Part shown: positions 1-8,351 of the stretch, piece by piece
How the letters are laid out: the number at the start of each line of letters is the position of its first letter
Position numbering within the stretch: the stretch's first letter is position 1
Assembly: GCA_024275575.1 (NCBI GenBank)
Contig: JAJRYV010000117.1
Coordinates: 62,001-126,000 of the forward strand
DNA length: 64,000 nucleotides
Source: a bacterium
Lineage (GTDB): Bacteria; Zhuqueibacterota; Zhuqueibacteria; Zhuqueibacterales; Geothermadaptataceae
Direction: 5' to 3'
Made by a program: the position numbers and the translations under genes
Notes under the pieces: generated by a model
Seen by the model: only the letters and a program-made list of their open reading frames with translations
Told to the model about the DNA's origin: nothing
The model's database searches: none

Positions 1-97
1 GAGCAGTATAGTTTATTTCGCCGTCAACCTGCATGCAGGCGATGTGCTCGGGTAATGTCTGCGCGTGCTGTTCGAGAAAGTGGTGGATGAGGTGCAT
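1..97 (-). CDS. AMP-forming acyl ligase (N-terminal fragment, runs off the window)
   Basis: This gene is partial: only about 32 residues are in the window, read from an ATG at 97 leftward past base 1. The translation begins MHLIHHFLEQHAQTLPEH and continues with a short segment ending INYTA. That layout (aromatic/His-rich helix, then a TLP- or TPD-like turn, then a strand ending in an I-x-YTA/YAEL motif) is the usual N-terminus of acyl-CoA synthetases and NRPS-type adenylation enzymes. An AAAGG Shine-Dalgarno-like sequence lies about 7 nt upstream. It follows the ACP and LarA-like genes on the same strand, and acyl-AMP ligases often load such carriers, so the context agrees. The catalytic core cannot be seen, so substrate and exact family are inference. 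Confidence 0.55.
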   Translation of the reverse strand, partial: MHLIHHFLEQHAQTLPEHIACMQVDGEINYTA

Positions 98-160
98 TTA
101 AAACCTTTTGCGTTTGAATGTCGAAATATTGAGACGTTAAAACGTTGAAAAACAAAAACT

Positions 161-323
161 CATTACCAGGCTCTGCCTGGTAATGTCTTGCCGGATGCTT
201 AGCCTCCAGTGCCTGAAACTGCGTACTTTGCAGGCAGAGCCTGCGGGACTGCATTCCCGGCGAGAGACCGGGAACGAGATGAAATCGCTCGGCGAGGACG
301 CCTTCGCTCTATTTTCCTGTGGG
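161..323. repeat. Composite of three hairpins plus a repeated 3' motif
   Basis: This non-coding stretch between the LarA-like gene and the partial ligase holds three palindromes in a row. CATTACCAGG/CCTGGTAATG is at 161-185 (perfect 10-bp arms, 5-nt loop), GCAGGC/GCCTGC at 230-244, and TTCCCGG/CCGGGAA at 254-274. They are followed by GCTCGGCGAGGACGCCTTCG and then CTCTATT at 287-314. The last part recurs in degenerate form near 33304 and 19271. It looks like a dispersed extragenic repeat. Its hairpins could act on the mRNA between the two genes, but no T-tract marks a terminator. ORFs called across it are shadows. Confidence 0.7.
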
Positions 324-359
324 TATCTCAAAACAAAGGACTTTCAAACATTCACACGT

Positions 360-1595
360 TCAAACATTTATCTGAATACTTGCGTGTGGAAAAACCCCGA
401 CTTCACACCCACCCGGATGCCATTTATTTATTTTATCCACGACCGTTTCCCAATTTTTCGCGTAGTGATACCCTTCCCAGTAAATCTGATAAAACTCTTC
501 TTCGCTGACGCCGGGAACGAAAAAAAGCACATTGCGGTTTTTCAGAAAACGTTTGGGCATGGGTTTGCGGTAGAGCACGCCGGAACCGGGCTCGAAAAGG
601 CCGTGTTTACCCAAACCTTCGGAGCAGGCTGCGGTGATGACGATAGTGCCGTTTTCCCGCACCAGCTTTTCACCAACAGTGTGCATATACATAAAAGCAT
701 TTTCCGATTGTAGCAATTCGGTATCTTTGGGATAGGCATTAAAAATCGCCACATCGAGATTTTCTGCAGCTTCGGTGGCATAAATTTCTTTGGCAAACTT
801 TGCTGCTTTGCTGTGGGCTTCGATCAAATCTCCGGCAAAAAAACCAGCCACCTGGCGTTGCGAATTGACCACCACATTCAAACAAAAATCGATGCCCACG
901 TGGCGGGCGATCCGTTCGAACTCAGCACGAAAGCGGTTGTTTTCCAGCGTACCCGGTTTGCTGCGCAGGCCCATCATCACAGCCTTGTGCGTCCAGACGA
1001 TGGAATCGAGATTGGACAGGCCGGGCAGCACCATTTTGGCGCCGCCGCTGAAACCGGCAAAATGGTGCGGCACGACGCTGCCGATCAAAATACGAAAATC
1101 GGCTTCGAGAAATTCTTTGTTGAGCAGCACTTCCATCTTGCCGACCATCACGCCGGCCGGCGCCAGATTTTCACAGCAATCGTGGTTGATTACCCGCAGG
1201 TTGTCGACGATTTCCCTGCCCAGTTTTTTATAAAGCTGTGCTTTGCCGAGTTCCGTGTGCGTTCCCAGGCTCACGATTACGGTGATGGCATCGGCCGGTA
1301 CGCCGGCATAATCGAGCTCGGTGAGCAGTACTTCGAGCAGAAGCTGTGTCGGCGTTGGCCGGCTCAGGTCGTCGACAGCGATGACGATCCTTGTTTTATC
1401 TGCTACCAGTCCGGCCAGATTTTTCGTACCGACAGGTTCTTCGATGGCGGCGACGACTTCATCGTCCGTTAGCGCTATTGCATCCGCCATGGGAAAAGGT
1501 TTTACCTGCCAGCCGGGTCCTATCGACAGATGCAGCTCGCGATCACCATTCCACGCCGCCCACGGCAGCATGATGCCGTCATTTTCTGCGCTCAC
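360..1595 (-). CDS. LarA-like (DUF2088) nickel-pincer racemase/epimerase family protein
   Basis: This is a 411-residue member of the lactate racemase LarA family, which uses a nickel-pincer nucleotide to racemise or epimerise 2-hydroxy acids. Visible family motifs are DDLSRPTP (about 75-82, equivalent to DHTRPTP), LGTHTELG (about 110-117) and PHHFAGFSGGAK (about 176-187). The last carries the conserved His and the Lys that binds the pincer cofactor. The start is a GTG directly abutting the TAG of the upstream ACP gene, and an internal ATG at 1571 is an alternative. No LarB/C/E maturation genes are in the window. Placement between an ACP and an acyl ligase suggests action on a carrier-linked or polysaccharide-destined hydroxy acid rather than free lactate, which is inference. 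Family assignment is strong; substrate is unknown. Confidence 0.85.
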   Translation of the reverse strand: MSAENDGIMLPWAAWNGDRELHLSIGPGWQVKPFPMADAIALTDDEVVAAIEEPVGTKNLAGLVADKTRIVIAVDDLSRPTPTQLLLEVLLTELDYAGVPADAITVIVSLGTHTELGKAQLYKKLGREIVDNLRVINHDCCENLAPAGVMVGKMEVLLNKEFLEADFRILIGSVVPHHFAGFSGGAKMVLPGLSNLDSIVWTHKAVMMGLRSKPGTLENNRFRAEFERIARHVGIDFCLNVVVNSQRQVAGFFAGDLIEAHSKAAKFAKEIYATEAAENLDVAIFNAYPKDTELLQSENAFMYMHTVGEKLVRENGTIVITAACSEGLGKHGLFEPGSGVLYRKPMPKRFLKNRNVLFFVPGVSEEEFYQIYWEGYHYAKNWETVVDKINKWHPGGCEVGVFPHASIQINV

Positions 1596-1832
1596 CTATG
1601 CCGCTTTCTTTTCACGAATAAAAGTACTGATGGCATCGATCGAGTCGAAATTTTCCGGCATAAGTTCGTCATCATCGATTTTAACTTCGAATTCTTTTTC
1701 GAGATAACCGATCAAATCCATCATTTTCAATGAATCGATGATGCCCGCCAGCAGCAGACTGTCGTCATCTTCAACACCGTTATTTTCCAGTTCCGGCTCG
1801 AAAAAAGATCGTATTAATTCTTTGTTGCTCAT
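1596..1832 (-). CDS. Acyl carrier protein
   Basis: A 78-residue acidic carrier protein. The phosphopantetheine attachment motif is IIDSLKMMDLIGYLE with Ser34 as the modified residue, followed by helix III EKEFEVKIDDDELMPENF, typical of acyl or D-alanyl/peptidyl carriers. The ORF track begins at a TTG (1844). The ATG at 1832 is preferred because GGAG sits 6 nt upstream. It would carry an activated acyl group as a thioester in the cytoplasm. Its stop codon touches the LarA-like start, so the two are translationally coupled. The partial AMP ligase downstream is the likely loading enzyme (inference). It is not next to any fab genes, so it is unlikely to be the housekeeping fatty-acid ACP. Confidence 0.88.
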   Translation of the reverse strand: MSNKELIRSFFEPELENNGVEDDDSLLLAGIIDSLKMMDLIGYLEKEFEVKIDDDELMPENFDSIDAISTFIREKKAA

Positions 1833-1914
1833 CAAGTTCTCCAAATATTTCGTTAAAACTATAAAATTGTGCTATCAATTTGTCGGTTAATTGTAATGTC
1901 TGTCCCCTCGATAT

Positions 1915-1933
1915 GCAGGCAAAAAATGCCTGC
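1915..1933. repeat. Inverted repeat GCAGGCA-A5-TGCCTGC
   Basis: A perfect 7-bp-arm hairpin in the 180-bp gap between the GNAT gene and the ACP gene. Related wording (GCAGGC, TGCCTGC followed by TAC or CCTAC) appears in the larger inverted repeat at 58164-58217. It is probably a short copy of a dispersed extragenic palindrome rather than a terminator, since no T-run follows on the minus strand. Confidence 0.6.
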
Positions 1934-2013
1934 TACCCGGAATGCTATTTGTTGTTTTTCTGCAAGCCAACCAGATTGAATAATAATTTTAACCTGCAAC
2001 CTGTAACCCTCAA

Positions 2014-3078
2014 CTAAATATCTCTATCCCCCACAGTCATGTACCAGGCATCGGGGTTCAAAACGTTCCGGTGCAAGCCGTTGCTCTCACTGGTATAGGC
2101 CATGACTTTTGAGGTGGCGTCATCGCGTTCGCGGAAACCGAATTTTCGCAATTGCTGCACCAGCGGATTGGCTTCATGTAATTTTATCGACAGGGTGGAA
2201 AACCCTTTTTTACGATAAATTTTAAAGAGCTGCGCTATCAGCGATTCCAGCAGCCCGCCCTCCGGTGCCACAACGATGTCTGCAACGTGCACCATGCTGA
2301 ATTGCGAAGCAGCCAGTGCGTAACCGCGCAGTTTGCCGTCACGGTAAACTTTCAGCGTATCCACCTGATAGAGCGGGCAATCGATGTAGCGCCAGGTTAA
2401 GTAATCGGCATCACGAAAGCCACTCACCGGGTAATACCGGCGAATTTCCTGATAAAATTCTGTAAATTCTTCACCGAAGGGCTCTTTTTCCACAAAAGTA
2501 AACGACAATGAATCATCGCGGTTTTTCGGCTGCGGCAGGGCTAGATGCACCAGCGGTTGTGCAAAAAAGCCGGCAAAACGAGCCAGGGCCGGCACTTTAA
2601 CAATGTTCAAAAATTTGCGGTCTAATCGCAAGAGCGCCGCGTAGCGTTTCATCAGCCCAATCTGATGATGGCCAACCCGTTCGTGCACCACCGCCATACG
2701 ATCATTGGGGTGGGCGTAGAGAAACGGAACTTCGCCGCTGTCAACGCCATCTTTGGCCGCGCGGCGCAGTTTCACCGCAACGCCCAGGGCGCGGTATTTT
2801 TTGTCGATGGAAAAATCGGCACAATTCCAGGCGAGGCTCTCTTTGCCATCGACGCTCATTTTGCGGGGGAACCCCGCGGTAAAGCCGACGACTTCGCCGG
2901 TTTTATCATCTTCCACCACCCAGGCGGTAGCTTTGCCGTGGGGGTTTTTCAAATATGCCCATTCGAAACGGCGGCGAAAGAGATCGTCGTCGTCGTAACG
3001 CTCGCGGTTGCGCAGCAGGGTTTCCATGAGAATCGGCATTTCTTTTGCGAGATCAGCTTTGCGAACGATTATTGCCAT
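2014..3078 (-). CDS. GNAT-fold N-acetyltransferase, exopolysaccharide-associated
   Basis: A 354-residue soluble protein with a GNAT-like N-terminal half. After VVGFTAGFPRKM there is a strand NCADFSIDKKYRALGVAVKL (about 100-120) that matches the acetyl-CoA-binding motif A region, and PFLYAHPND then VHERVGHHQIG resembles the following strand-helix. The C-terminal half contains a second GNAT-like strand pattern (DTLKVYRDGKLRGYALAAS). It is typical of large double-GNAT acyltransferases found in surface-polysaccharide loci. Neighbours are a GT4 glycosyltransferase upstream and the ACP gene downstream, so it might transfer an acyl group to an amino sugar; that is inference. No membrane segments are visible. 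Confidence 0.7.
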   Translation of the reverse strand: MAIIVRKADLAKEMPILMETLLRNRERYDDDDLFRRRFEWAYLKNPHGKATAWVVEDDKTGEVVGFTAGFPRKMSVDGKESLAWNCADFSIDKKYRALGVAVKLRRAAKDGVDSGEVPFLYAHPNDRMAVVHERVGHHQIGLMKRYAALLRLDRKFLNIVKVPALARFAGFFAQPLVHLALPQPKNRDDSLSFTFVEKEPFGEEFTEFYQEIRRYYPVSGFRDADYLTWRYIDCPLYQVDTLKVYRDGKLRGYALAASQFSMVHVADIVVAPEGGLLESLIAQLFKIYRKKGFSTLSIKLHEANPLVQQLRKFGFRERDDATSKVMAYTSESNGLHRNVLNPDAWYMTVGDRDI

Positions 3079-3357
3079 CGTATTTAAAATACTCCATTTT
3101 TACAGATTGCGCGAATTCAGCTTTTATGATTCTATCCAACTCGCAGCGGCGCGAATCGTTATTTTCAAGAGTCAAGGGCAGTGCGGATTGCAGCGCCTTT
3201 GAATTGCAAATGGACGACTTCATATGATGCAAAGGCGCAGAAAAACAATGTCTCTAAATCCATCTCCATCGCTTCACCACGCCTTGAATATTTTCCGAAA
3301 AATTCTTTTTTAACCTGCTCTATTCATAAACTTTATTGTTTGCCTTCGGAGTGTATT
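3079..3357. other. Intergenic gap, nothing recognised
   Basis: This 279-bp AT-rich gap separates the GT4 gene from the GNAT gene. Plus-strand ORFs here overlap each other in different frames and resemble no protein. No hairpin with a T-tract was found. It probably contains the promoter for the downstream GNAT-ACP-LarA-ligase set, but no convincing promoter elements can be named. Confidence 0.4.
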
Positions 3358-4590
3358 TTAAATGAACTCCGGTGCTATTTCTATTTCAGGCAGCGAATGA
3401 ACCGGTTGCTGTACTTCGCGCCAACGGGTAATTTTTTCTTTTAATCTGGGGCTCAAGTTTAATTTTTCTTCCGCCAATTCGATGTACAGTTTTTCATAGC
3501 GCCGGATCATTTGTGTAAAAGTAAAATTCTCTTCTACTTTCCGGCGTCCGGCAGCGGCGAACGCCCGGCGTTTATCAGTGTTTTGCAGCAGATCGAGTAT
3601 TGCTGCCGCCATTTTTTCGTCATTATCCGAGGGTACGAGCAAACCGGTTTTATCGTGGCTCACCAGCTCGGGATTGCCGCCGACGTCGGTGGCGATTACC
3701 GTGCGTGAGCAGGCCATGGCTTCGAGGATGGTGTTGCTCATGCCTTCGCTGAAGCTCGGCAGAATGAACACATCCATCGCCCGGATGTAGTCGGGTATAT
3801 TTTTACGCCAGCGAATAAAAATCGTGTTTTCAGAAATGCCCAGCTCACGAATCATGGCTTTCGTTTCCGGATACAACGGCCCGGCGCCGACCAGCAATAG
3901 GCGTGCATTCGGCATTTGGGTGAAAACTTTTTTTGCTGCACGCAGAAGCAAGGGGTAATTTTTTACCTGCACCAGCCGGCCGACAGAACCGAAAACCGGC
4001 GTATCTTCCGGCAAATATACCAGCTTTTTAAAATCGCCACATCCGTCGTGAGCGCTAAATTTTTCCAGATCGACACCGTTGACCAGCGTGTGGATCTTTT
4101 CTCCGGGATAGCCGATGCGCTGCGCCAGTTGATCGCTCAGAACCCGGGAAACACTCAAAATACGGTCAAATCGATCCCAGATAAATCGCTGTACAATTTT
4201 ATGTTTGCGACTATCGTCTTTCATGGTGCCGTGTTCGCCGTGGATGAGCACCGGTGTGCGAGCTATTTTTGCCCCGGCAAATCCTTCGATGAGCGTGCTC
4301 CAGGCATGGGTGTGCAGCGCGTGGATTTCATGGCGGTACAGTTGCTGCGCCACTTTGAACGGCAGTGTTGAATCGTTGCCCCATTTGCGGCCGGTTGCAA
4401 CGATGGTGCAGCGCGCCGGGTCGACCATTTTCTGTAGCGAGCCACCCTTCAAAAAGGTGATAATATAATTCTCAAAAATGCTGTTATCGGTGTTGTTCAC
4501 CAAGTTGACAATGCCATTTTCCTTGCCGCCAAAATGCAGAACCTGCATCAGATGGGCAACACGGATTTTATCGATCGGATTTTTTTTCAA
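3358..4590 (-). CDS. GT4-family glycosyltransferase
   Basis: A 410-residue retaining glycosyltransferase with the GT-B fold. The N-terminal acceptor domain starts IRVAHLMQVLHFGGKENGIV. The C-terminal nucleotide-sugar domain has GSVGRLVQVKNYPLLLRAA (about 204-222), LLLVGAGP, and the E-x7-E signature region PSFSEGMSNTILEAMACSR followed by TDVGGNPELV. It should add one sugar from a nucleotide donor to a lipid-linked polysaccharide intermediate at the cytoplasmic membrane. Start is a TTG only 5 nt after the stop of the GHKL gene, so the two share a transcript and are probably coupled. Donor and linkage cannot be read from sequence. Confidence 0.88.
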   Translation of the reverse strand: MKKNPIDKIRVAHLMQVLHFGGKENGIVNLVNNTDNSIFENYIITFLKGGSLQKMVDPARCTIVATGRKWGNDSTLPFKVAQQLYRHEIHALHTHAWSTLIEGFAGAKIARTPVLIHGEHGTMKDDSRKHKIVQRFIWDRFDRILSVSRVLSDQLAQRIGYPGEKIHTLVNGVDLEKFSAHDGCGDFKKLVYLPEDTPVFGSVGRLVQVKNYPLLLRAAKKVFTQMPNARLLLVGAGPLYPETKAMIRELGISENTIFIRWRKNIPDYIRAMDVFILPSFSEGMSNTILEAMACSRTVIATDVGGNPELVSHDKTGLLVPSDNDEKMAAAILDLLQNTDKRRAFAAAGRRKVEENFTFTQMIRRYEKLYIELAEEKLNLSPRLKEKITRWREVQQPVHSLPEIEIAPEFI

Positions 4591-4595
4591 TGTTT

Positions 4596-7500
4596 TTAAC
4601 TCTGGGTGTTAAAAATTTTTTGTGTCATCCTCATAAAAATAGTATCTGTTTTATTTTTATGCGTTCCCTGTTTACTGCTTTTAGCTTCCCGGTGCAAATT
4701 CTTTAAGGCAGGTGTAGTCATTTCATGACCAGAATTGGCAGTGTTTTCCCCCGAATCTTCCAGCTTGCCGATCATGGAATCTTCTATTTTTACCCCAATT
4801 GCCTTTAGAAACCAATGCTTGAGCCAATCGCTGTCATCCTTCAGCCATTCCTGCGCCCAAAGAGGCAGTGCATCGGGATTCACGTTTTGGGGCGCCGCCG
4901 GCGAATAGACAATATTCTGCGGGCGAAAGCCGATGAGAAGATGTATGTTTTCGCTATTATAAGATAACTGGTCATCTTCATCCATGCCGTGCTCGAAAAC
5001 GTTTATTTCGATTTCGGCAGGCTTTTCCGTACGCCATTTATTGAATAGTTCAAAGAAAAATGCTTTTTGTACTGAAAGTTCTTCAGCAATGTTGGCCGCG
5101 AATGCCGGACAATAATAAGTCGCGTTATGAAGATTGGGTTGATAACAAATCACAGGTTTTTCAGCAATATGAAGCACCCAGCGGTCGCTGTTGAGGCTCA
5201 ACAGGTTATTGATTTCAAAATAACCATTCAGGATGAGTGCCGGCGCGATAAAACTGAAGTTTTGTGTGACAAAACATCCGTTGACAAGCTCCCTGTTGCC
5301 GGCCAGCGTTTTTATTTCAAAGCCGTTTAAAATATCGAAATTTTTTTTACTATGGCTATTTGAAATCGCATATAAAATCAAAAATGCGAGTTGATGGGCA
5401 TTTTGCAATACGGTTGTTCTTTTTTTCAATTCGTCAAAAATCATCGAATGCTTTTCCAGCACCCGCGGTTTGAAAATAGTATTTCTCAGAGAGACTTTAT
5501 TTTTGAAATTCGTGAACTGATCGAGGAGGTTATCGACAAAACCGCTGCTTACGGTAAAATGGAGCAATATCTTCGATAAATTTAACGGTGGCAGCATACC
5601 CAATTCAGCGATATCGAAGTTGACAATATAATTATCAAGTATATTTTCAATCTTGATAAATCCGCCCGCAGTCAGTTCGATGTGGATCTTGCGCTTAAAT
5701 TCTTCCAGCAGCTTTTCATTTTCTCTGTCCATCAGGCATTTGATAGCGATATCAAAAATTTTGTGCTGAAATGTGCCGTCATCGTAATTCTCATCTTGTT
5801 TAACGGTTATTTGAGGGATGTTCAACAAGTATTCGATCACCTCATCCTCAAAATCCACCATGTTATTGCGTATTTCCGGCTTATCGATCAGCGCTTCCCA
5901 TTCCGGATAAATAATTCGCTCCAATATGTGTTTATCCTGCATGAGATAGTTTTCCTGGAGCTCGGGAAAATATTCATCAGCCTTGATTTGGTAGGAATGC
6001 ATCCAGGTCGGGTATTGATCGGGTGAATACGGAAGCAGTTGCCCCAAAGGTTTGATCGCGCCTTGCATATCACAAAACAATGTCAATTCCGGGAGCCTGT
6101 CAAGAATTCTTCTGTCAAACTGATCAATAAAAGTGGAAAGCATTTTCTTTTTTTGATCAGTGTCAAGTTCATTTGCTTTTGATTTAACCGCATCCTGAAT
6201 CAGCTCTAACAGAATCGCATCTTTTTGCAGATAGAGCAACCTCTTTTCAATATTGAATTTTATCCTTCTAAACCTGTCGTCGGAAATATCGATATCGGAA
6301 AAGATAAAACCGATCCGGGTGAGTTCGTGCTCAATAGTCTGGGTATGGTCTAAACAAAATAATTTATTTTTATTAGCGTCCTGCGCCAGCTCATTGATAG
6401 AATAAAAAGCATCGGCAAATTTAAATAGTTTCAGCCTGAGAAATTTATTCATAAATTGAGCCGGTGGATTATAGCCGATATTGTCGTTTATTTCAACAAG
6501 CAGGCGGTAATATGCATCTTTATCTTCTTTTTCATTTTTTTCAACCCACTTGTTAAACTGCTTCATCTTGTGTTTATTGCTCAGGGCTTCGATGATATCC
6601 CTGACAGTCCAGGCTTTAAGGGAGAGTTTAGAGTCTGTTTTTTCATTGCCGTTTTTTGTAAAAAGGCTGGCTTCCTGCACCAACAGGTCGTCGGTCCAAT
6701 GAAACCATTCTATCTCGGCAATGCCGAGATCGGTAGGTTGAATATCGAGCGCGGTGTTTTTTATGCGGACATTTTTTATCGGCAGACACCAATTCTCGTC
6801 AGTTGATTGCGTAGGAATATTTTCCCGCAGGTAGGCTAACAGGGCTTCATAAAGCGGCTGGTCAATCCATCGCTTGTGCCTTTCTTTTGCTTTACCGCTT
6901 AACAGCAGGGTGGCATAGATAGATTTAAACCTTTCTTTATCCTTCTTTTTATAAACTTCCAGTTTTTCCGTCAATTTTTCGGCACATATTTCGAGCAGCC
7001 TTTCGTTGATACCATAACCGGATTTATCATTTGCATCACCGCCAACGTGCAGGCTGCTGCGATGGCTGCCATTGTAGAAAGCATTGGAATGGAGAATAAA
7101 ATTCAGATTGTGCACTTCGTCATCAAGGGGAAAAAACAGGTAAAAGTTGGGAAAACCTTTAATAAGCTCAGTGGAAATTTTATAATCACGACAATAGCCG
7201 AACAGCATTTCGATATCTCTGTTCTCACTGCCTTCGTCTTGCCAGGGGCTTATGTATTCATAGTCCGGACTGTGGTATGGAATCAGAATTTTCTCAAATT
7301 CAAGGTCTACAGGTTCAATTTGCTCGCTTGAATTCAAAAAAACATTGCGTAATCCCTTTTTCCCCGAAGCTTCGGCTGATTTATTCAATACGCTGAGAGA
7401 GAATTTCGCTCCATGTTCCAAATTCTCTCTTTCGAGATAGCTGCGCTTTCCCTTTCCGAGTTTTATAAAAAACAAGGAACCCTGCTCGAATTTCTTGAGA

Positions 7501-8279
7501 TCGATTTGACCTTTATATTTATTGAGCCATTCGGTTAATCTCATTAACTCCTGTGAAGCGAACAAGTCGTCTCGCTTTTGGTAGTTAATATCAAATACTT
7601 TTTCGTTGGGTTGGCAGGGAAAATTGGTCACCAAAATCTTGAACAGCCAGGGATCGGAATTGCCGCATTCATGCCTGTCCATCTCATAGCCGTCGCCGGT
7701 AATTTTTTTATAGTTTTGTGCTGCCGGCTGTATCTCGTCAATGCTTTTCAGGCTAATCAGTTCTTTCAACTGTGCTCTTTTTGCCCAACTGAAAATGACC
7801 GGCCCCAGGTGTTTTTGGGTCAATTCTTCAATCCCGGAATTCTCACCAATCAAGCGATGCACCAGTTTGAAGCCGATCCCAAACTTGCCGATATCACTCC
7901 TGCTATCTTTTGTCGATGAGCCAACATTCAGCAAAGAGCGCACACCTTCGAAATCAAATTGTTTACCATTATTCATAACCAATAAATAATCGTCGTCATA
8001 ATACATACAAAAATGAGTGCTGTCGGCATCCACTGCGTTCTGCAGAAACTCATAGAGCACCTGGCTGTCCTTTGCCATATCCAAAAAACTGGTGAGAAAA
8101 CTTCCCCTTCTGATATCCGCTTTATCACCATGATAAATGTGAAAAAAGCCATAGATATTTTTACCATTCGGGAATGTTTTCTTTTGACCCAGGAAGTGCT
8201 CAACTCTGCTCTCTTCGTGGAGGTCATTCACTTTTTCTTTGTAATAAGTTCGAAAGTCTCTGATGTTTTTAATCTTCAC
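4596..8279 (-). CDS. Sacsin-like GHKL ATPase, 1227 residues, function unknown
   Basis: A very large soluble protein. Its N-terminus holds a GHKL (Hsp90/histidine-kinase/MutL) ATP-binding site: N-box YEFLQNAVDADSTHF (about 76-90), G1 region LLVMNNGKQFDFEGVRSL (about 99-116) and lid/G2 region SDIGKFGIGFKLVHRL (about 128-143). The NADDA-like N-box and NNGKxF G1 are those of the sacsin/NOV-type subgroup. The remaining 1000 residues show no domain I recognise and no membrane segments. The start is a GTG with GGGAGGG about 8 nt upstream. By eye the gene is more AT-rich than its neighbours, hinting at acquisition. Related long sacsin-type ATPases occur in defence islands, so a defence role is possible, but none of the usual partner nucleases is present. 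Confidence 0.75.
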   Translation of the reverse strand: MKIKNIRDFRTYYKEKVNDLHEESRVEHFLGQKKTFPNGKNIYGFFHIYHGDKADIRRGSFLTSFLDMAKDSQVLYEFLQNAVDADSTHFCMYYDDDYLLVMNNGKQFDFEGVRSLLNVGSSTKDSRSDIGKFGIGFKLVHRLIGENSGIEELTQKHLGPVIFSWAKRAQLKELISLKSIDEIQPAAQNYKKITGDGYEMDRHECGNSDPWLFKILVTNFPCQPNEKVFDINYQKRDDLFASQELMRLTEWLNKYKGQIDLKKFEQGSLFFIKLGKGKRSYLERENLEHGAKFSLSVLNKSAEASGKKGLRNVFLNSSEQIEPVDLEFEKILIPYHSPDYEYISPWQDEGSENRDIEMLFGYCRDYKISTELIKGFPNFYLFFPLDDEVHNLNFILHSNAFYNGSHRSSLHVGGDANDKSGYGINERLLEICAEKLTEKLEVYKKKDKERFKSIYATLLLSGKAKERHKRWIDQPLYEALLAYLRENIPTQSTDENWCLPIKNVRIKNTALDIQPTDLGIAEIEWFHWTDDLLVQEASLFTKNGNEKTDSKLSLKAWTVRDIIEALSNKHKMKQFNKWVEKNEKEDKDAYYRLLVEINDNIGYNPPAQFMNKFLRLKLFKFADAFYSINELAQDANKNKLFCLDHTQTIEHELTRIGFIFSDIDISDDRFRRIKFNIEKRLLYLQKDAILLELIQDAVKSKANELDTDQKKKMLSTFIDQFDRRILDRLPELTLFCDMQGAIKPLGQLLPYSPDQYPTWMHSYQIKADEYFPELQENYLMQDKHILERIIYPEWEALIDKPEIRNNMVDFEDEVIEYLLNIPQITVKQDENYDDGTFQHKIFDIAIKCLMDRENEKLLEEFKRKIHIELTAGGFIKIENILDNYIVNFDIAELGMLPPLNLSKILLHFTVSSGFVDNLLDQFTNFKNKVSLRNTIFKPRVLEKHSMIFDELKKRTTVLQNAHQLAFLILYAISNSHSKKNFDILNGFEIKTLAGNRELVNGCFVTQNFSFIAPALILNGYFEINNLLSLNSDRWVLHIAEKPVICYQPNLHNATYYCPAFAANIAEELSVQKAFFFELFNKWRTEKPAEIEINVFEHGMDEDDQLSYNSENIHLLIGFRPQNIVYSPAAPQNVNPDALPLWAQEWLKDDSDWLKHWFLKAIGVKIEDSMIGKLEDSGENTANSGHEMTTPALKNLHREAKSSKQGTHKNKTDTIFMRMTQKIFNTQS

Positions 8280-8351
8280 TGATGTTCCCTCCCAGGCTCA
8301 GCTTTCTATGTTCGTTAAAAATTCTATGAGCACATAGAGCGCTTTGTCTCA

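Noticed and set aside
183-713. 176-residue plus-strand ORF across the repeat and the LarA end
   Set aside because: It spans the palindromic element and the antisense of a well-supported gene and reads like no protein family.
790-1472. Plus-strand ORFs of 147 and 219 residues
   Set aside because: Both are antisense to the LarA-like coding sequence.
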